This document shows positions 1-6,984 of a stretch of DNA of 13,413 nucleotides, piece by piece. Position numbers and translations under genes: made by a program. This DNA is from Oscillospiraceae bacterium (GTDB lineage Bacteria > Bacillota > Clostridia > Oscillospirales > Ruminococcaceae), in NCBI GenBank assembly GCA_900768675.1, contig CAAGDT010000012.1, forward strand, positions 1 through 13,413, written 5' to 3'. The notes under the pieces are model-generated. The model saw only the letters and a program-made list of their open reading frames with translations, was not told the DNA's origin and did no database searches. Numbering within the stretch: the first letter of the stretch is position 1; the number at the start of each line of letters is the position of its first letter.

Positions 1-187
1 AGGAATAAGGCTTATCCCTTGCAGTACCGTAAAGGGCAGCGGCTTTATCGCCGCTTTCCGCCCGGACAGGATAACCGCCGAGCTTGGGGGCTGCAAAAAA
101 AGAATAAACGCACTTATCGGCGTTGACAAGGATTTATTTGAGGGCGAGGGCTTTGACGCTATACTGAACCCGAAAATTCTGATATGA
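1..187 (+). CDS. spoIIGA: SpoIIGA C-terminal end (sporulation sigma-E factor-processing peptidase), partial
   Basis: This is the last 61 codons of an open frame that enters from the left edge and stops with TGA at 185-187. The tail reads GIRLIPCSTVKGSGFIAAFR, then PDRI. This matches the conserved C-terminal part of SpoIIGA, where RLIPY-(S)-V and AF-(K/R)-PD recur. SpoIIGA is a membrane-anchored aspartic protease that removes the pro-sequence of pro-sigma-E in the mother cell after a signal from the forespore (family knowledge). The membrane part and catalytic Asp lie outside the window. The identification rests on the tail motif plus the neighbour: sigE starts 15 bases downstream, the usual spoIIGA-sigE operon order. 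Confidence 0.85.
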   Translation, partial: GIRLIPCSTVKGSGFIAAFRPDRITAELGGCKKRINALIGVDKDLFEGEGFDAILNPKILI

Positions 188-202
188 AAGGACGAATGGA
201 AA

Positions 203-913
203 ATGAACGGGGTATCTGTTATACCTGCAATTCTGAGAAAACTGCTCAGAAAGGAAGAAGGCTGCGGAATTTACTATATCAACGGGGCGGACAGCCTGCC
301 TCCGCCGCTTACAAAGGAGGAGGAGGAAACCGCCTTTGCGCTTCTTAAGACAGACTTTGCAAAGGGCAGAGATATGCTTATTATCCATAACCTGCGGCTG
401 GTGGTGTATATCGCAAAGAAATTCGAGGCTACGGCGGTGGGGATTGAGGACCTTATCTCAATCGGCACAATCGGGCTTATCAAGGCGGTTAACACCTTCA
501 GTCCCGATAAGAATATAAAGCTTGCAACCTACGCTTCCCGCTGTATCGAAAACGAAATTCTTATGTTTTTGCGAAAATCCAGCCAGTACAAGTCGGAAAT
601 TTCAATCGAGGAGCCGCTAAATATCGACTGGGACGGAAACGAGCTGCTGCTGTCCGACGTTCTGGGAACGGATAACGACGTAGTAAACGAGAACATCGAA
701 AACGAGGCGGAGAAGAAGCTACTGCTTGACTCGGTGGCAAAGCTTTCGCCCCGTGAGCGGTTCATAATGGAAAAGCGCTTCGGTCTGAACGGCGGAAAGG
801 AGTTGACCCAGAAGGAGGTCGCCGACCTTATCGGAATTTCCCAGAGCTACATATCACGGCTTGAAAAGCGGATAATAAAGCGGCTTAAAAAGGAGCTGGA
901 GAAGATAACATAA
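203..913 (+). CDS. sigE: RNA polymerase sporulation sigma factor SigE (pro-sigma-E)
   Basis: A 236-residue sigma-70 family protein that directs early mother-cell transcription during sporulation. Region 2 is almost the textbook SigE sequence: NLRLVVYIAKKF, then EDLISIGTIGLIKAVNTF and LATYASRCIENEILMFLR, followed by NIDWDGNELLLSDVLGTD. Region 4.2 (QKEVADLIGISQSYISRLEK) supplies the -35 helix-turn-helix. The first ~23 residues are a short basic, amphipathic pro-sequence; the processing neighbourhood is at YYINGADSLPPPL (Y24-Y25 onward), with a pro-region slightly shorter than in Bacillus. AAAGGA at 188-193 is the ribosome-binding site. An in-frame stop at 185-187, which is the spoIIGA stop, leaves ATG 203 as the only good start. 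Many Clostridia and Bacilli have sigG next; here it is replaced by tcdA. Confidence 0.97.
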   Translation: MNGVSVIPAILRKLLRKEEGCGIYYINGADSLPPPLTKEEEETAFALLKTDFAKGRDMLIIHNLRLVVYIAKKFEATAVGIEDLISIGTIGLIKAVNTFSPDKNIKLATYASRCIENEILMFLRKSSQYKSEISIEEPLNIDWDGNELLLSDVLGTDNDVVNENIENEAEKKLLLDSVAKLSPRERFIMEKRFGLNGGKELTQKEVADLIGISQSYISRLEKRIIKRLKKELEKIT

Positions 914-919
914 GCACAC

Positions 920-948
920 TTGACAAAAGCCGCCACAAGCCGTATAAT
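920..948 (+). promoter_or_regulatory. Sigma-A promoter of tcdA
   Basis: TTGACA at 920-925 and TATAAT at 943-948 are separated by exactly 17 bases, a perfect vegetative consensus. It sits 7 bases after the sigE stop, so tcdA can be expressed independently of sporulation. No terminator hairpin is visible between sigE and this promoter, so some read-through from sigE is also possible. Confidence 0.85.
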
Positions 949-984
949 TTAGAAAAATGTTTGAGTTAAGGAGCGTATCCTATA

Positions 985-1692
985 ATGGACGAGCAGTTTT
1001 CAAGAACGGCGGCTTTGCTGGGAGAAAATGGAGTAGAGCGGCTTAAATCTGCTTCTGTGGCAGTATTCGGAGTTGGCGGAGTAGGCGGCTTTGCGGTGGA
1101 GGCACTTGCACGAAGCGGAGTAGGTCGGCTTGACCTGTTCGATAAGGACTGCGTTTCGGTTTCAAACCTTAACCGCCAGATAATCGCCCTTCATTCCACC
1201 ATAGGAAAGCCCAAGGTGCAGGTGATGAAAGAGCGTATTCTTGACATAAATCCTGCCGCCACGGTAAACGCCTACGAGGTATTCTACCTTCCGGAAAACG
1301 CAGCGGATTACGACCTTTCGGAGTACGATTATATAATTGACGCAGTTGATACCGTAACCGCAAAGCTTGAAATAATAATGCGGGCGAAGGCTGCGGGAGT
1401 TCCGGTTATAAGCTGTATGGGAGCAGGGAATAAGCTTAATCCCTCGGGCTTTAAGGTAGCGGATATTTACAGCACCTCTGTTTGTCCCCTTGCAAGGGTT
1501 ATGAGAAATGAGCTGAAAAAGCGGGGAGTGAAAAGCCTTGATGTAGTTTATTCCGAGGAGCAGCCCCGAAAAGCCCTGATAACAGAGGAGGGTTCGCCGA
1601 AAGCCGCACCCGGAAGCCTTGCCTTTATTCCTTCTGTGGCAGGACTCACAGCGGCGGGGTATGTTATAAAAAAGCTGTCTGGTGTGAATTAG
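985..1692 (+). CDS. tcdA: tRNA threonylcarbamoyladenosine dehydratase (ThiF/E1-like, TcdA/CsdL family)
   Basis: A 235-residue E1-like adenylating enzyme. TcdA uses ATP to dehydrate t6A at position 37 of ANN-decoding tRNAs into its cyclic form (family knowledge). Seen here: an N-terminal RTAALLGENG segment, the nucleotide-binding loop GVGGVGG (residues 29-35), the ThiF signature DLFDKDCVSVSNLNRQ, the IDAVDT strand, and the TcdA-type segment running NPSGFKVADIYSTSVCPLAR to YSEEQPRK. It lacks the C-terminal rhodanese or MPN domains of other ThiF branches and has normal TcdA length. TAAGGAG at 967-973 lies 11 bases before the ATG, rather far but acceptable. It is monocistronic, with its own promoter and a downstream terminator. 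Confidence 0.92.
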   Translation: MDEQFSRTAALLGENGVERLKSASVAVFGVGGVGGFAVEALARSGVGRLDLFDKDCVSVSNLNRQIIALHSTIGKPKVQVMKERILDINPAATVNAYEVFYLPENAADYDLSEYDYIIDAVDTVTAKLEIIMRAKAAGVPVISCMGAGNKLNPSGFKVADIYSTSVCPLARVMRNELKKRGVKSLDVVYSEEQPRKALITEEGSPKAAPGSLAFIPSVAGLTAAGYVIKKLSGVN

Positions 1693-1699
1693 CATTTTT

Positions 1700-1732
1700 G
1701 CTGTGCAAGGTTTTGCTTTGTGCGGCTTTTTT
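1700..1732 (+). terminator. Rho-independent terminator after tcdA
   Basis: GCTGTGCAA (1700-1708) pairs with TTGTGCGGC (1718-1726) through nine base pairs, three of them G-U, with a 9-base loop. Six T residues follow at 1727-1732. The hairpin begins 8 bases after the tcdA stop. Confidence 0.65.
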
Positions 1733-1793
1733 GGTATAGAAATCATCATACTTTGTGAAATACTTGTTTTTGTAGAAATTTTCTGAAAAAAGC

Positions 1794-1822
1794 TTGAAAA
1801 TTTTATAAAAATATGGTAAAAT
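1794..1822 (+). promoter_or_regulatory. Sigma-A promoter of the REC-GGDEF-EAL-PAS gene
   Basis: TTGAAA at 1794-1799 and TAAAAT at 1817-1822 have a 17-base spacer that ends in TGG, a TGn extended -10. Predicted transcription starts near 1829, giving a leader of about 45 bases before the AGGGAG ribosome-binding site at 1861-1866 and the ATG at 1875. Confidence 0.7.
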
Positions 1823-1874
1823 GTAAATTGGATATATACAGATAATAAAATAAGCTATGCAGGGAGTGATTTAA

Positions 1875-4800
1875 ATGGCTTCTGATACAGTAAAGTCAAC
1901 GCTGATAATTGCAGGCTGCTCCGAGGAGGACAACCGTCAGTTTTCGGAATTGTACGGTGAAGACTGCAATGTTGTTTTTGCCGATAATGCAGAAGCAGTC
2001 ATTTCCGCTGTTAACGGCAGTCCGGGCACTTCCACAGTTATTATGGACGTGTGTGCAGGTATTATTGACTGCTGCGGTCTTATAAAGTCTGTCCGTTCAA
2101 ATGAAACCAATCGGGACACACCCGTTATTGCTCTTGTAGACCACGGTAAGAGGGACATTACGGAAAAAGCATTCGAATGTGGAGTTACGGATATTCTCGT
2201 AAAGCCCGTGAACCCGCATATTGCACTAAACAGAGTAAAAAACATCATGTCCTGGTTTACCGCCTGCAAGCTTGAGGAGCAGAACCGTATGTACCGCTCC
2301 CTGCTTCGTGAGTCGGAAATCGACGAGAAAACCGGAGTTTACAATAAGCAGGCATTCTGCCGCCACTCCTCGGAGCTTATCGCCTCCGAACCCGACAAGA
2401 ATTTCATAATTCTCCGCTGGGATATCGACCGCTTCAAGGTTTTCAACGACGTTTACGGTATTGCGGCAGGAGACAGGTATCTGCGGGAGATAGGAAACGC
2501 TTACTGCACCCTTTCCGGCAAAAGTATGATTTACGGTCACTGGAGCGCCGACCATTTTGTTGCCTGTATGAGCGAGGACTGCTTCGACGGCATAAAAACC
2601 CCGGAGCTTATCGAAAGCCTGAGCAAGAAGGCTGCTGCTTCACTTAAGACAAGCTTTAAATTTGTAAACCGCTTCGGCGTTTACCATATCGACGACCCGG
2701 GCATGGCGATTGAGCTTATGTGCGACAGGGCGCTGCTTGCCCTTCGTTCCATAAAGGGAAGCTACACCTCAAAAATCGCCTATTATGTGGAGACTATGAG
2801 AGCGGCGCTTATCGAGGAGCAGGAGATTATAAGCGATATGAAGCCTGCCCTTGAAAACAGGGACTTCCTCGTTTACTACCAGCCCCAGTACAACTACTCC
2901 ACCAACAAAATCCACGGCGCAGAGGCTTTAGTCCGCTGGAATCACCCTGTAAAGGGGCTTATCTCTCCCGCAAAGTTCATACCCGTATTCGAGAAAAACG
3001 GCTTTATCACAAGCCTTGACGAGTATGTCTGGGAGCAGGCATGTGCATTCCTGCGAAACATAATCGACGATGGAATAACCCCCGTACCGATTTCAGTAAA
3101 TGTATCGAGAATTGACATATACAACCCGAAGCTTTGTCAGGTCATCACCGACCTTGTGGAAAAGTACGGTCTGGACCGGTCAATGCTGCGGCTTGAGATA
3201 ACCGAATCAGCCTATATGGACGACCCGGAGCAGCTTGTAAAGGTAGTGAACAAGCTGCGGGAGGCGGGCTTCGAGGTGGAAATGGACGACTTCGGAAGCG
3301 GTTATTCCTCCCTTAATACCTTAAAGGACGTACCCGTTGATATACTTAAGCTTGATATGAAGTTTTTGCAGGCAGGCAAGGACGAAAACCGCAGCGGAAG
3401 TATTTTAAGCTCCGTTATCCGCATGGTTCACTGGATAAAGCTGCCTGTAATTGCAGAGGGCGTTGAGGACAAGGCGCAGGCTGACTACCTTAAGAGTATC
3501 GGCTGTATCTTTATGCAGGGCTACTATTTCGCAAAGCCAATGAAGCCGGAGGATTTCCGGAAGCTGCTCAGAGAGGGCGACAGGGACAACGAAATCGACA
3601 CCCGCTTTGCTTCGGAAATAAAGGGCGCAGAGAACTTCCTGAATCCCTCAAATCAGGAAACTCTCCTTTTCAACAGTTTTGTCGGCGGTGCAGCTATACT
3701 TGAATACGACGGAAAGGTGCTTGAGGCATTACGGGTCAATGAGAAGTTCTTTGATGAGCTTGGCATAACCCGCGAGAGATTTGATGACGTTAAGAGCCGT
3801 ATACTTGAGGTTTTCGGTCCCGAATACCGCAGAAGAATAATCTCCGCTCTTGAAGAAGCGGCGCAGACAGGAGAGGAGTCCTTCTGCGAGCTTTGCTATC
3901 GTCATAACCGAAAGCAGGGCGAGGATATCTGGATAAGAGCCCGTTTTCGCTTCCTTGCCAGCAGCGACAGCAGGCGGGTTTACTATGCTGCAATAGACAA
4001 TATCTCCCAGCGCTTCAATCTTCTTATGAAGAACACTATGCTTAAAACAAGGCTTTCCGCCCTGTTTGACAACGTTCCCGGAGGAATTATATACTTCCGT
4101 GTAAATCTGGGCGAAAAGCGCAGCGTTGACGAAGTTTATTTCAATGATATGGCGGCGAAAATGCTGGGCTATGAAAAGGACGAATATGCACAAAAATTCA
4201 TAACCAACACAACAGACAACAGTATTCACCCGGACGACCTGCCCGTGGTATGGAGAGCTATTGAATCGGTACAGAACGGCGAAAACGCCTTTTCGGTAAA
4301 ATACCGAAGCCTTTGCAAGGATAAGAGCTGGCGCTGGGTTCACCTTACGGGCAAGGTAATGAGGCGCACCAACGAGGCTTTATATCTGAACGGAATACTG
4401 CTTGATATAGATAAAAACGTCCGTGGCAGTCAGCTTGCAGCAAAGCAGGCGGCTGAAATGGAGCGACAGCGTATTTTCGTCCAGAGCCTTTACGATACTA
4501 TTCCCTGCGGTATTATTCAGTACAGCTTAACGGACGGAAAGCTTAAGCCCATAAGCTTCAACGAAAGCGCATGGCAGATTTTCGGCTACGACAGCAGAGC
4601 CGCCTTCTCGGAAATGATGAAGAACTATAAGGTTACAAGCAGATTTTATCATGCCGACCGTGAGCGTGTGCTTGAAAAGATGGCGGATATAATGAACAAT
4701 TCCGATACCACCAGAATTGATATGGAGCACAGGATTAACCGCCCGGACGGAAGCGTGGCGTGGCTTCATCTGTTCATGCAGAAAATTACATACGGCGGAA

Positions 4801-5231
4801 CTCAGGATGTGCTTCAGTGTATGTTCAACGACATAACCGCCCTGAAGCAGGAGGAAATCGAACGCATGGCAGGCGTTCTTATCGGGGTTTACGATGATGT
4901 GTTCGAGTTCGACCCCAAGGAAGACACCTGCATCCATGTTTTCTCAAAATTAACACATTCGGGTGATTCCCCGTCAAACAACAATTTTACCGAAAATCTT
5001 GAGTGGTTTGCTGAAAACAGGGTTTACCCCGAGGACAAAGCGAAATATCTTGACTTTTACAGAAGCGCTATTGCCGGTGAGCTTGCTGTACCCTGTACCT
5101 GTGAATACAGATATTACAATTCGGAAAAGAAGCTTCGTTACGGTATAGCTTCTATGTTCGGTTCACGAGGCTCGGCGTTCCTTAACTGCTGTAAGGATAT
5201 TACCGATGAGAAAATGAAAGAAAGCAAATAA
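1875..5231 (+). CDS. REC - degenerate GGDEF - EAL - four PAS-like domains, predicted c-di-GMP phosphodiesterase
   Basis: A soluble 1118-residue signalling protein with no membrane segment or signal peptide. Residues ~8-125 form a response-regulator receiver: acidic E17/E18/D19, phospho-acceptor D58 in VIMDV, and K110 in LVKP; the usual switch Thr/Ser is Val88. Residues ~145-290 are a GGDEF fold whose active motif has decayed to SADHF (224-228), so c-di-GMP synthesis is unlikely. Residues ~315-570 are an EAL domain with all expected catalytic residues: E350 (EAL), N409, E441, D471-D472, K492, E528 and Q548. Four PAS-like repeats follow, starting near 596, 727, 868 and 998; the middle two show clear PAS/PAC features (YFNDMAAKMLGY, FNESAWQIFGY). 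Predicted role: hydrolysis of c-di-GMP to pGpG under phosphorelay and PAS control. It has its own promoter and a strong terminator. No partner kinase is in the window. Confidence 0.9.
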   Translation: MASDTVKSTLIIAGCSEEDNRQFSELYGEDCNVVFADNAEAVISAVNGSPGTSTVIMDVCAGIIDCCGLIKSVRSNETNRDTPVIALVDHGKRDITEKAFECGVTDILVKPVNPHIALNRVKNIMSWFTACKLEEQNRMYRSLLRESEIDEKTGVYNKQAFCRHSSELIASEPDKNFIILRWDIDRFKVFNDVYGIAAGDRYLREIGNAYCTLSGKSMIYGHWSADHFVACMSEDCFDGIKTPELIESLSKKAAASLKTSFKFVNRFGVYHIDDPGMAIELMCDRALLALRSIKGSYTSKIAYYVETMRAALIEEQEIISDMKPALENRDFLVYYQPQYNYSTNKIHGAEALVRWNHPVKGLISPAKFIPVFEKNGFITSLDEYVWEQACAFLRNIIDDGITPVPISVNVSRIDIYNPKLCQVITDLVEKYGLDRSMLRLEITESAYMDDPEQLVKVVNKLREAGFEVEMDDFGSGYSSLNTLKDVPVDILKLDMKFLQAGKDENRSGSILSSVIRMVHWIKLPVIAEGVEDKAQADYLKSIGCIFMQGYYFAKPMKPEDFRKLLREGDRDNEIDTRFASEIKGAENFLNPSNQETLLFNSFVGGAAILEYDGKVLEALRVNEKFFDELGITRERFDDVKSRILEVFGPEYRRRIISALEEAAQTGEESFCELCYRHNRKQGEDIWIRARFRFLASSDSRRVYYAAIDNISQRFNLLMKNTMLKTRLSALFDNVPGGIIYFRVNLGEKRSVDEVYFNDMAAKMLGYEKDEYAQKFITNTTDNSIHPDDLPVVWRAIESVQNGENAFSVKYRSLCKDKSWRWVHLTGKVMRRTNEALYLNGILLDIDKNVRGSQLAAKQAAEMERQRIFVQSLYDTIPCGIIQYSLTDGKLKPISFNESAWQIFGYDSRAAFSEMMKNYKVTSRFYHADRERVLEKMADIMNNSDTTRIDMEHRINRPDGSVAWLHLFMQKITYGGTQDVLQCMFNDITALKQEEIERMAGVLIGVYDDVFEFDPKEDTCIHVFSKLTHSGDSPSNNNFTENLEWFAENRVYPEDKAKYLDFYRSAIAGELAVPCTCEYRYYNSEKKLRYGIASMFGSRGSAFLNCCKDITDEKMKESK

Positions 5232-5269
5232 AAAGAGCGCCCTTTGGCAAAGCCAAAGGGCGCCGTTTT
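5231..5269. terminator. Bidirectional terminator between converging genes
   Basis: A perfect 12-bp stem, GCGCCCTTTGGC (5237-5248) with GCCAAAGGGCGC (5252-5263), closed by an AAA loop. On the plus strand it is followed by CGTTTTG; on the minus strand by TCTTTTTATT. It begins 5 bases after the plus-strand EAL-PAS stop and 13 bases beyond the stop of the minus-strand NrdD-tail gene, so it can end both transcripts. Confidence 0.9.
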
Positions 5270-5276
5270 GTGTTTG

Positions 5277-5585
5277 TCATACTGCGTCGGTGTAAATATC
5301 CTCGCAGTCGTCGGAAGCCTCGTGAGTTACCCGGTCAAGCACCTCCGCCTTTTTCGCATTGTTGAAGCGGTCAAGAGTGCCCACAAGATAGCCGGTAATG
5401 CGTCTTATCCGCTCAAAGGGTCTGTCGTCGTAGTGGTAGGTAAGGTCAACATACTCCCCGTCAACGTTTATATCAAGCCCGATAAGCTTCTGTGCCGGCT
5501 TCTGCTCTCTGCCACGGTCAACGTAAGCCTGGATTTCTTCGTTCTGAAGCTCTCCGCCTGTGATGTTGATTTTAACGTTCTTCAT
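5277..5585 (-). CDS. Small stand-alone NrdD C-terminal (glycyl-radical segment)-like protein
   Basis: A 102-residue soluble protein. Residues 61-88 match the very C-terminus of class III anaerobic ribonucleotide reductase (NrdD): RRITGYL, then RFNNAKKAEVLDRVTH. In NrdD the corresponding R-R-V-C-G-Y-L segment carries the radical-bearing glycine and is followed by FN-(A/G)-K...E...RV.H; here that glycine would be Gly65 (from memory of the family). The ten-stranded barrel, active-site cysteines and zinc-binding Cys pairs of NrdD are absent; only one Cys, near residue 95, is present. Residues 1-60 (KINITGGELQNEE... VDGEYVDLTYHYDD) are unrecognised. The ribosome-binding site CGGAGG lies 9 bases before the ATG on the minus strand. 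It has its own promoter with two NrdR-box-like operators, supporting a role linked to deoxynucleotide synthesis. It could be a spare radical domain, a regulator, or a decayed fragment; function is inferred, not shown. Confidence 0.7.
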   Translation of the reverse strand: MKNVKINITGGELQNEEIQAYVDRGREQKPAQKLIGLDINVDGEYVDLTYHYDDRPFERIRRITGYLVGTLDRFNNAKKAEVLDRVTHEASDDCEDIYTDAV

Positions 5586-5594
5586 AGCTGTAAC

Positions 5595-5610
5595 CTCCGA
5601 TATATTGTTG
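5595..5610 (-). promoter_or_regulatory. Second, weaker NrdR-box-like site
   Basis: This 16-base site contains GATATATTGT and agrees with the NrdR-box consensus (acaCwAtATaTwGtgt, from memory) at about 10 of 16 positions. Its centre is 32 bases from that of the better box at 5627-5642, close to three helical turns, which is the spacing expected of paired NrdR boxes. It overlaps the start of the CGGAGG ribosome-binding site of the small NrdD-like gene. Confidence 0.45.
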
Positions 5611-5620
5611 CTGTAATGCT

Positions 5621-5649
5621 ATTATACCACAATATATTGTAAAAATCAA
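5621..5649 (-). promoter_or_regulatory. Sigma-A promoter of the NrdD-tail gene
   Basis: Read on the minus strand, TTGATT (5649-5644) and TATAAT (5626-5621) are separated by 17 bases. The spacer is almost entirely filled by the NrdR-box-like palindrome at 5627-5642, so a bound repressor would sit directly on the promoter. Confidence 0.7.
5627..5642 (-). promoter_or_regulatory. NrdR-box-like operator (primary)
   Basis: The site contains the perfect 12-base palindrome ACAATATATTGT (5629-5640). Over 16 bases it matches the NrdR-box consensus at about 13 positions. NrdR is the ATP/dATP-sensing zinc-finger/ATP-cone repressor of ribonucleotide reductase genes. The position between -35 and -10 is typical of a repressor site. 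Confidence 0.6.
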
Positions 5650-5664
5650 TAGTAAATCAGAAAA

Positions 5665-6777
5665 TTATTCCTGCGGCGGTACTGTTGTATCCGCATTTTC
5701 GCTTCCCTCGGCTTCTGTGGTCTCCGGAGCTGTTGTTTTCTGAGTTTTCTGGGTCTTTTTCGTCTTTTTTGTGGCAGTAGTTTCTTCCTTCGGGGTTGTG
5801 GTTGTTGCCTCGGTAATGATAGTCACATTTCCCTCTGAGTCGTAAACCTTACCGTCAACCATTCGCTCGCAGAGCTGGAAAAGAATAGCCTGATAAGCCT
5901 CGGGAGCAAGATGCACACCGTCTCCGCCGTTGTAGTTTGTTTTAAGTGCATTAGCCGAGTTTTTAAGCTCCCTTGTAACGTCAACATAGGTCCATTTCTC
6001 CGTTTTATCAAGGCAGATTTTAAGCTCCGCATTGAAATTGTCTATATTCTCGTTTGAGGTAAACTTTGACTCGGTTGTAACGGGAGTAACCGAAAGCACG
6101 ATAAGCTTAGCGTCCGGCAGGAAGCTTTCGGTAAGCTTCAGAAGCTCGCTGTAATTGTCGCAGAACGCTTCCTCCGATGTAATATTTACGTCGTTCATAC
6201 CCATTGAGAAAACGATATATTCCGGTTTGATATTTACAAGGGCTGAGAGTATTGAAAGCTCATCGCCGTTAAGCTTGAACTTAAAGTCGAAAATATTTCT
6301 TGCCGCAACGTTGCCCTGAGCCAGGACGCTTTTAGCGGGGAGAATGTCGTAAAGCTTAAGACCGCTGCAAATGCTGTCCCCCACAAAAACGCATCTCGAT
6401 ATAAAATCGTTGTATTCATCGGTAAATTTGTAGGAGGAGTAGCTCTCGTCAACAGGCAGGGTTGTTTCCGATGACTCCTCAGTTTCGGAAACGGGCGGTG
6501 CCGTGGTGGTGGTTATCTTTACTGTTACAGGCTTGTGGGAGGTGGTTGTGGTCGCTTCGGTTTCCTTATGCGCTGTGGTTGTGGCGGCAGTTGCCGTTGC
6601 CGTAGCAGCGTCCTCTAAGGTTCTGCCCGAAATGTCCGTGGTGCAGCTTCCTGCTGATATAATAAAAGCGATAACAGCAGCAAGTATCTGTTTGCTGTGA
6701 TTTTTTGACAAAAATATCGCCACTTTCTGATATAATTTTGGGAAAAATAACAAAATCAACCATTTTGCGGCATTCAA
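5665..6777 (-). CDS. Exported SGNH/GDSL-family hydrolase (probable lipid- or acyl-esterase)
   Basis: A 370-residue SGNH hydrolase, a family of Ser-His-Asp esterases acting on lipids or O-acetylated cell-envelope polysaccharides. Seen: block I FVGDSICSG with nucleophile S135, block II Gly155 (AQGN), block III GMND with N195, and block V DGVHL with D286/H289. A hydrophobic export segment at residues 31-44 ends in SAGSC, an imperfect lipobox, so it may be a lipoprotein. Thr/Ser/Glu-rich linkers flank the domain (residues ~57-110 and ~320-370), as in wall-spanning proteins of gut Clostridia. The start is uncertain: ATG 6777 has no Shine-Dalgarno and would lie only ~18 bases from the predicted transcription start. 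An in-frame TTG at 6711, 22 codons in, would give a cleaner signal peptide (SKNHSKQ then hydrophobic core), but its upstream AAGTGG is also weak. No terminator separates it from the small NrdD-like gene 79 bases downstream. Confidence 0.88.
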   Translation of the reverse strand: MNAAKWLILLFFPKLYQKVAIFLSKNHSKQILAAVIAFIISAGSCTTDISGRTLEDAATATATAATTTAHKETEATTTTSHKPVTVKITTTTAPPVSETEESSETTLPVDESYSSYKFTDEYNDFISRCVFVGDSICSGLKLYDILPAKSVLAQGNVAARNIFDFKFKLNGDELSILSALVNIKPEYIVFSMGMNDVNITSEEAFCDNYSELLKLTESFLPDAKLIVLSVTPVTTESKFTSNENIDNFNAELKICLDKTEKWTYVDVTRELKNSANALKTNYNGGDGVHLAPEAYQAILFQLCERMVDGKVYDSEGNVTIITEATTTTPKEETTATKKTKKTQKTQKTTAPETTEAEGSENADTTVPPQE

Positions 6778-6801
6778 TAGCCGAAAAATGTCGTACTTAT
6801 A

Positions 6802-6830
6802 ATTTTATCATATCGCATCAGAAAAGTCAA
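6802..6830 (-). promoter_or_regulatory. Promoter of the SGNH hydrolase gene
   Basis: On the minus strand TTGACT (6830-6825) and TAAAAT (6807-6802) are 17 bases apart, with TGA immediately before the -10 (TGn extended). Transcription would begin near 6795, about 18 bases before ATG 6777. Confidence 0.7.
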
Positions 6831-6876
6831 CCGGTTTCAGAAATTTTGGCTTGTCCGGAGTGCTTTTTTCCTGATA

Positions 6877-6905
6877 TTGACAATCTGTAATTTTTGTGAT
6901 ATAAT
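6877..6905 (+). promoter_or_regulatory. Strong sigma-A promoter of the LacI-sensor EAL gene
   Basis: TTGACA (6877-6882) and TATAAT (6900-6905) are both perfect, with a 17-base spacer ending in TGA (extended -10). Transcription should start near 6912, leaving a ~70-base AT-rich leader. It diverges from the hydrolase promoter; the two -35 boxes are about 46 bases apart. I see no further operator-like palindrome between them. Confidence 0.88.
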
Positions 6906-6978
6906 CATTGTGATAATATACGATAATTTTCTTCTGCACAAAAAATTATTTATGTAAATTGCATTAAGCACAAGAAGC

Positions 6979-6984
6979 AGGTGA
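6979..6984 (+). promoter_or_regulatory. Ribosome-binding site that may move the start to TTG 6990
   Basis: AGGTGA matches the distal part of the anti-Shine-Dalgarno complement (AGGAGGTGATC) and lies 5 bases before an in-frame TTG at 6990. It overlaps the GTG at 6981, whose own upstream sequence offers only AAGAAG. TTG 6990 would shorten the protein by three residues and begin it at VGNRKLIGV. Confidence 0.45.

Noticed and set aside
1162..1749. 195-codon minus-strand open frame over tcdA
   Set aside because: It runs through the tcdA terminator and opposite conserved ThiF motifs; no domain or start signal.
3729..4343. 204-codon minus-strand open frame inside the EAL-PAS gene
   Set aside because: It is antisense to clear PAS coding sequence, has no ribosome-binding site or recognisable domain, and is explained by codon bias of the plus-strand gene.
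5244..5642. 132-codon plus-strand open frame opposite the small NrdD-like gene
   Set aside because: It begins inside the terminator stem and has no promoter or ribosome-binding site, while the minus strand has promoter, operators, CGGAGG and a recognisable motif.
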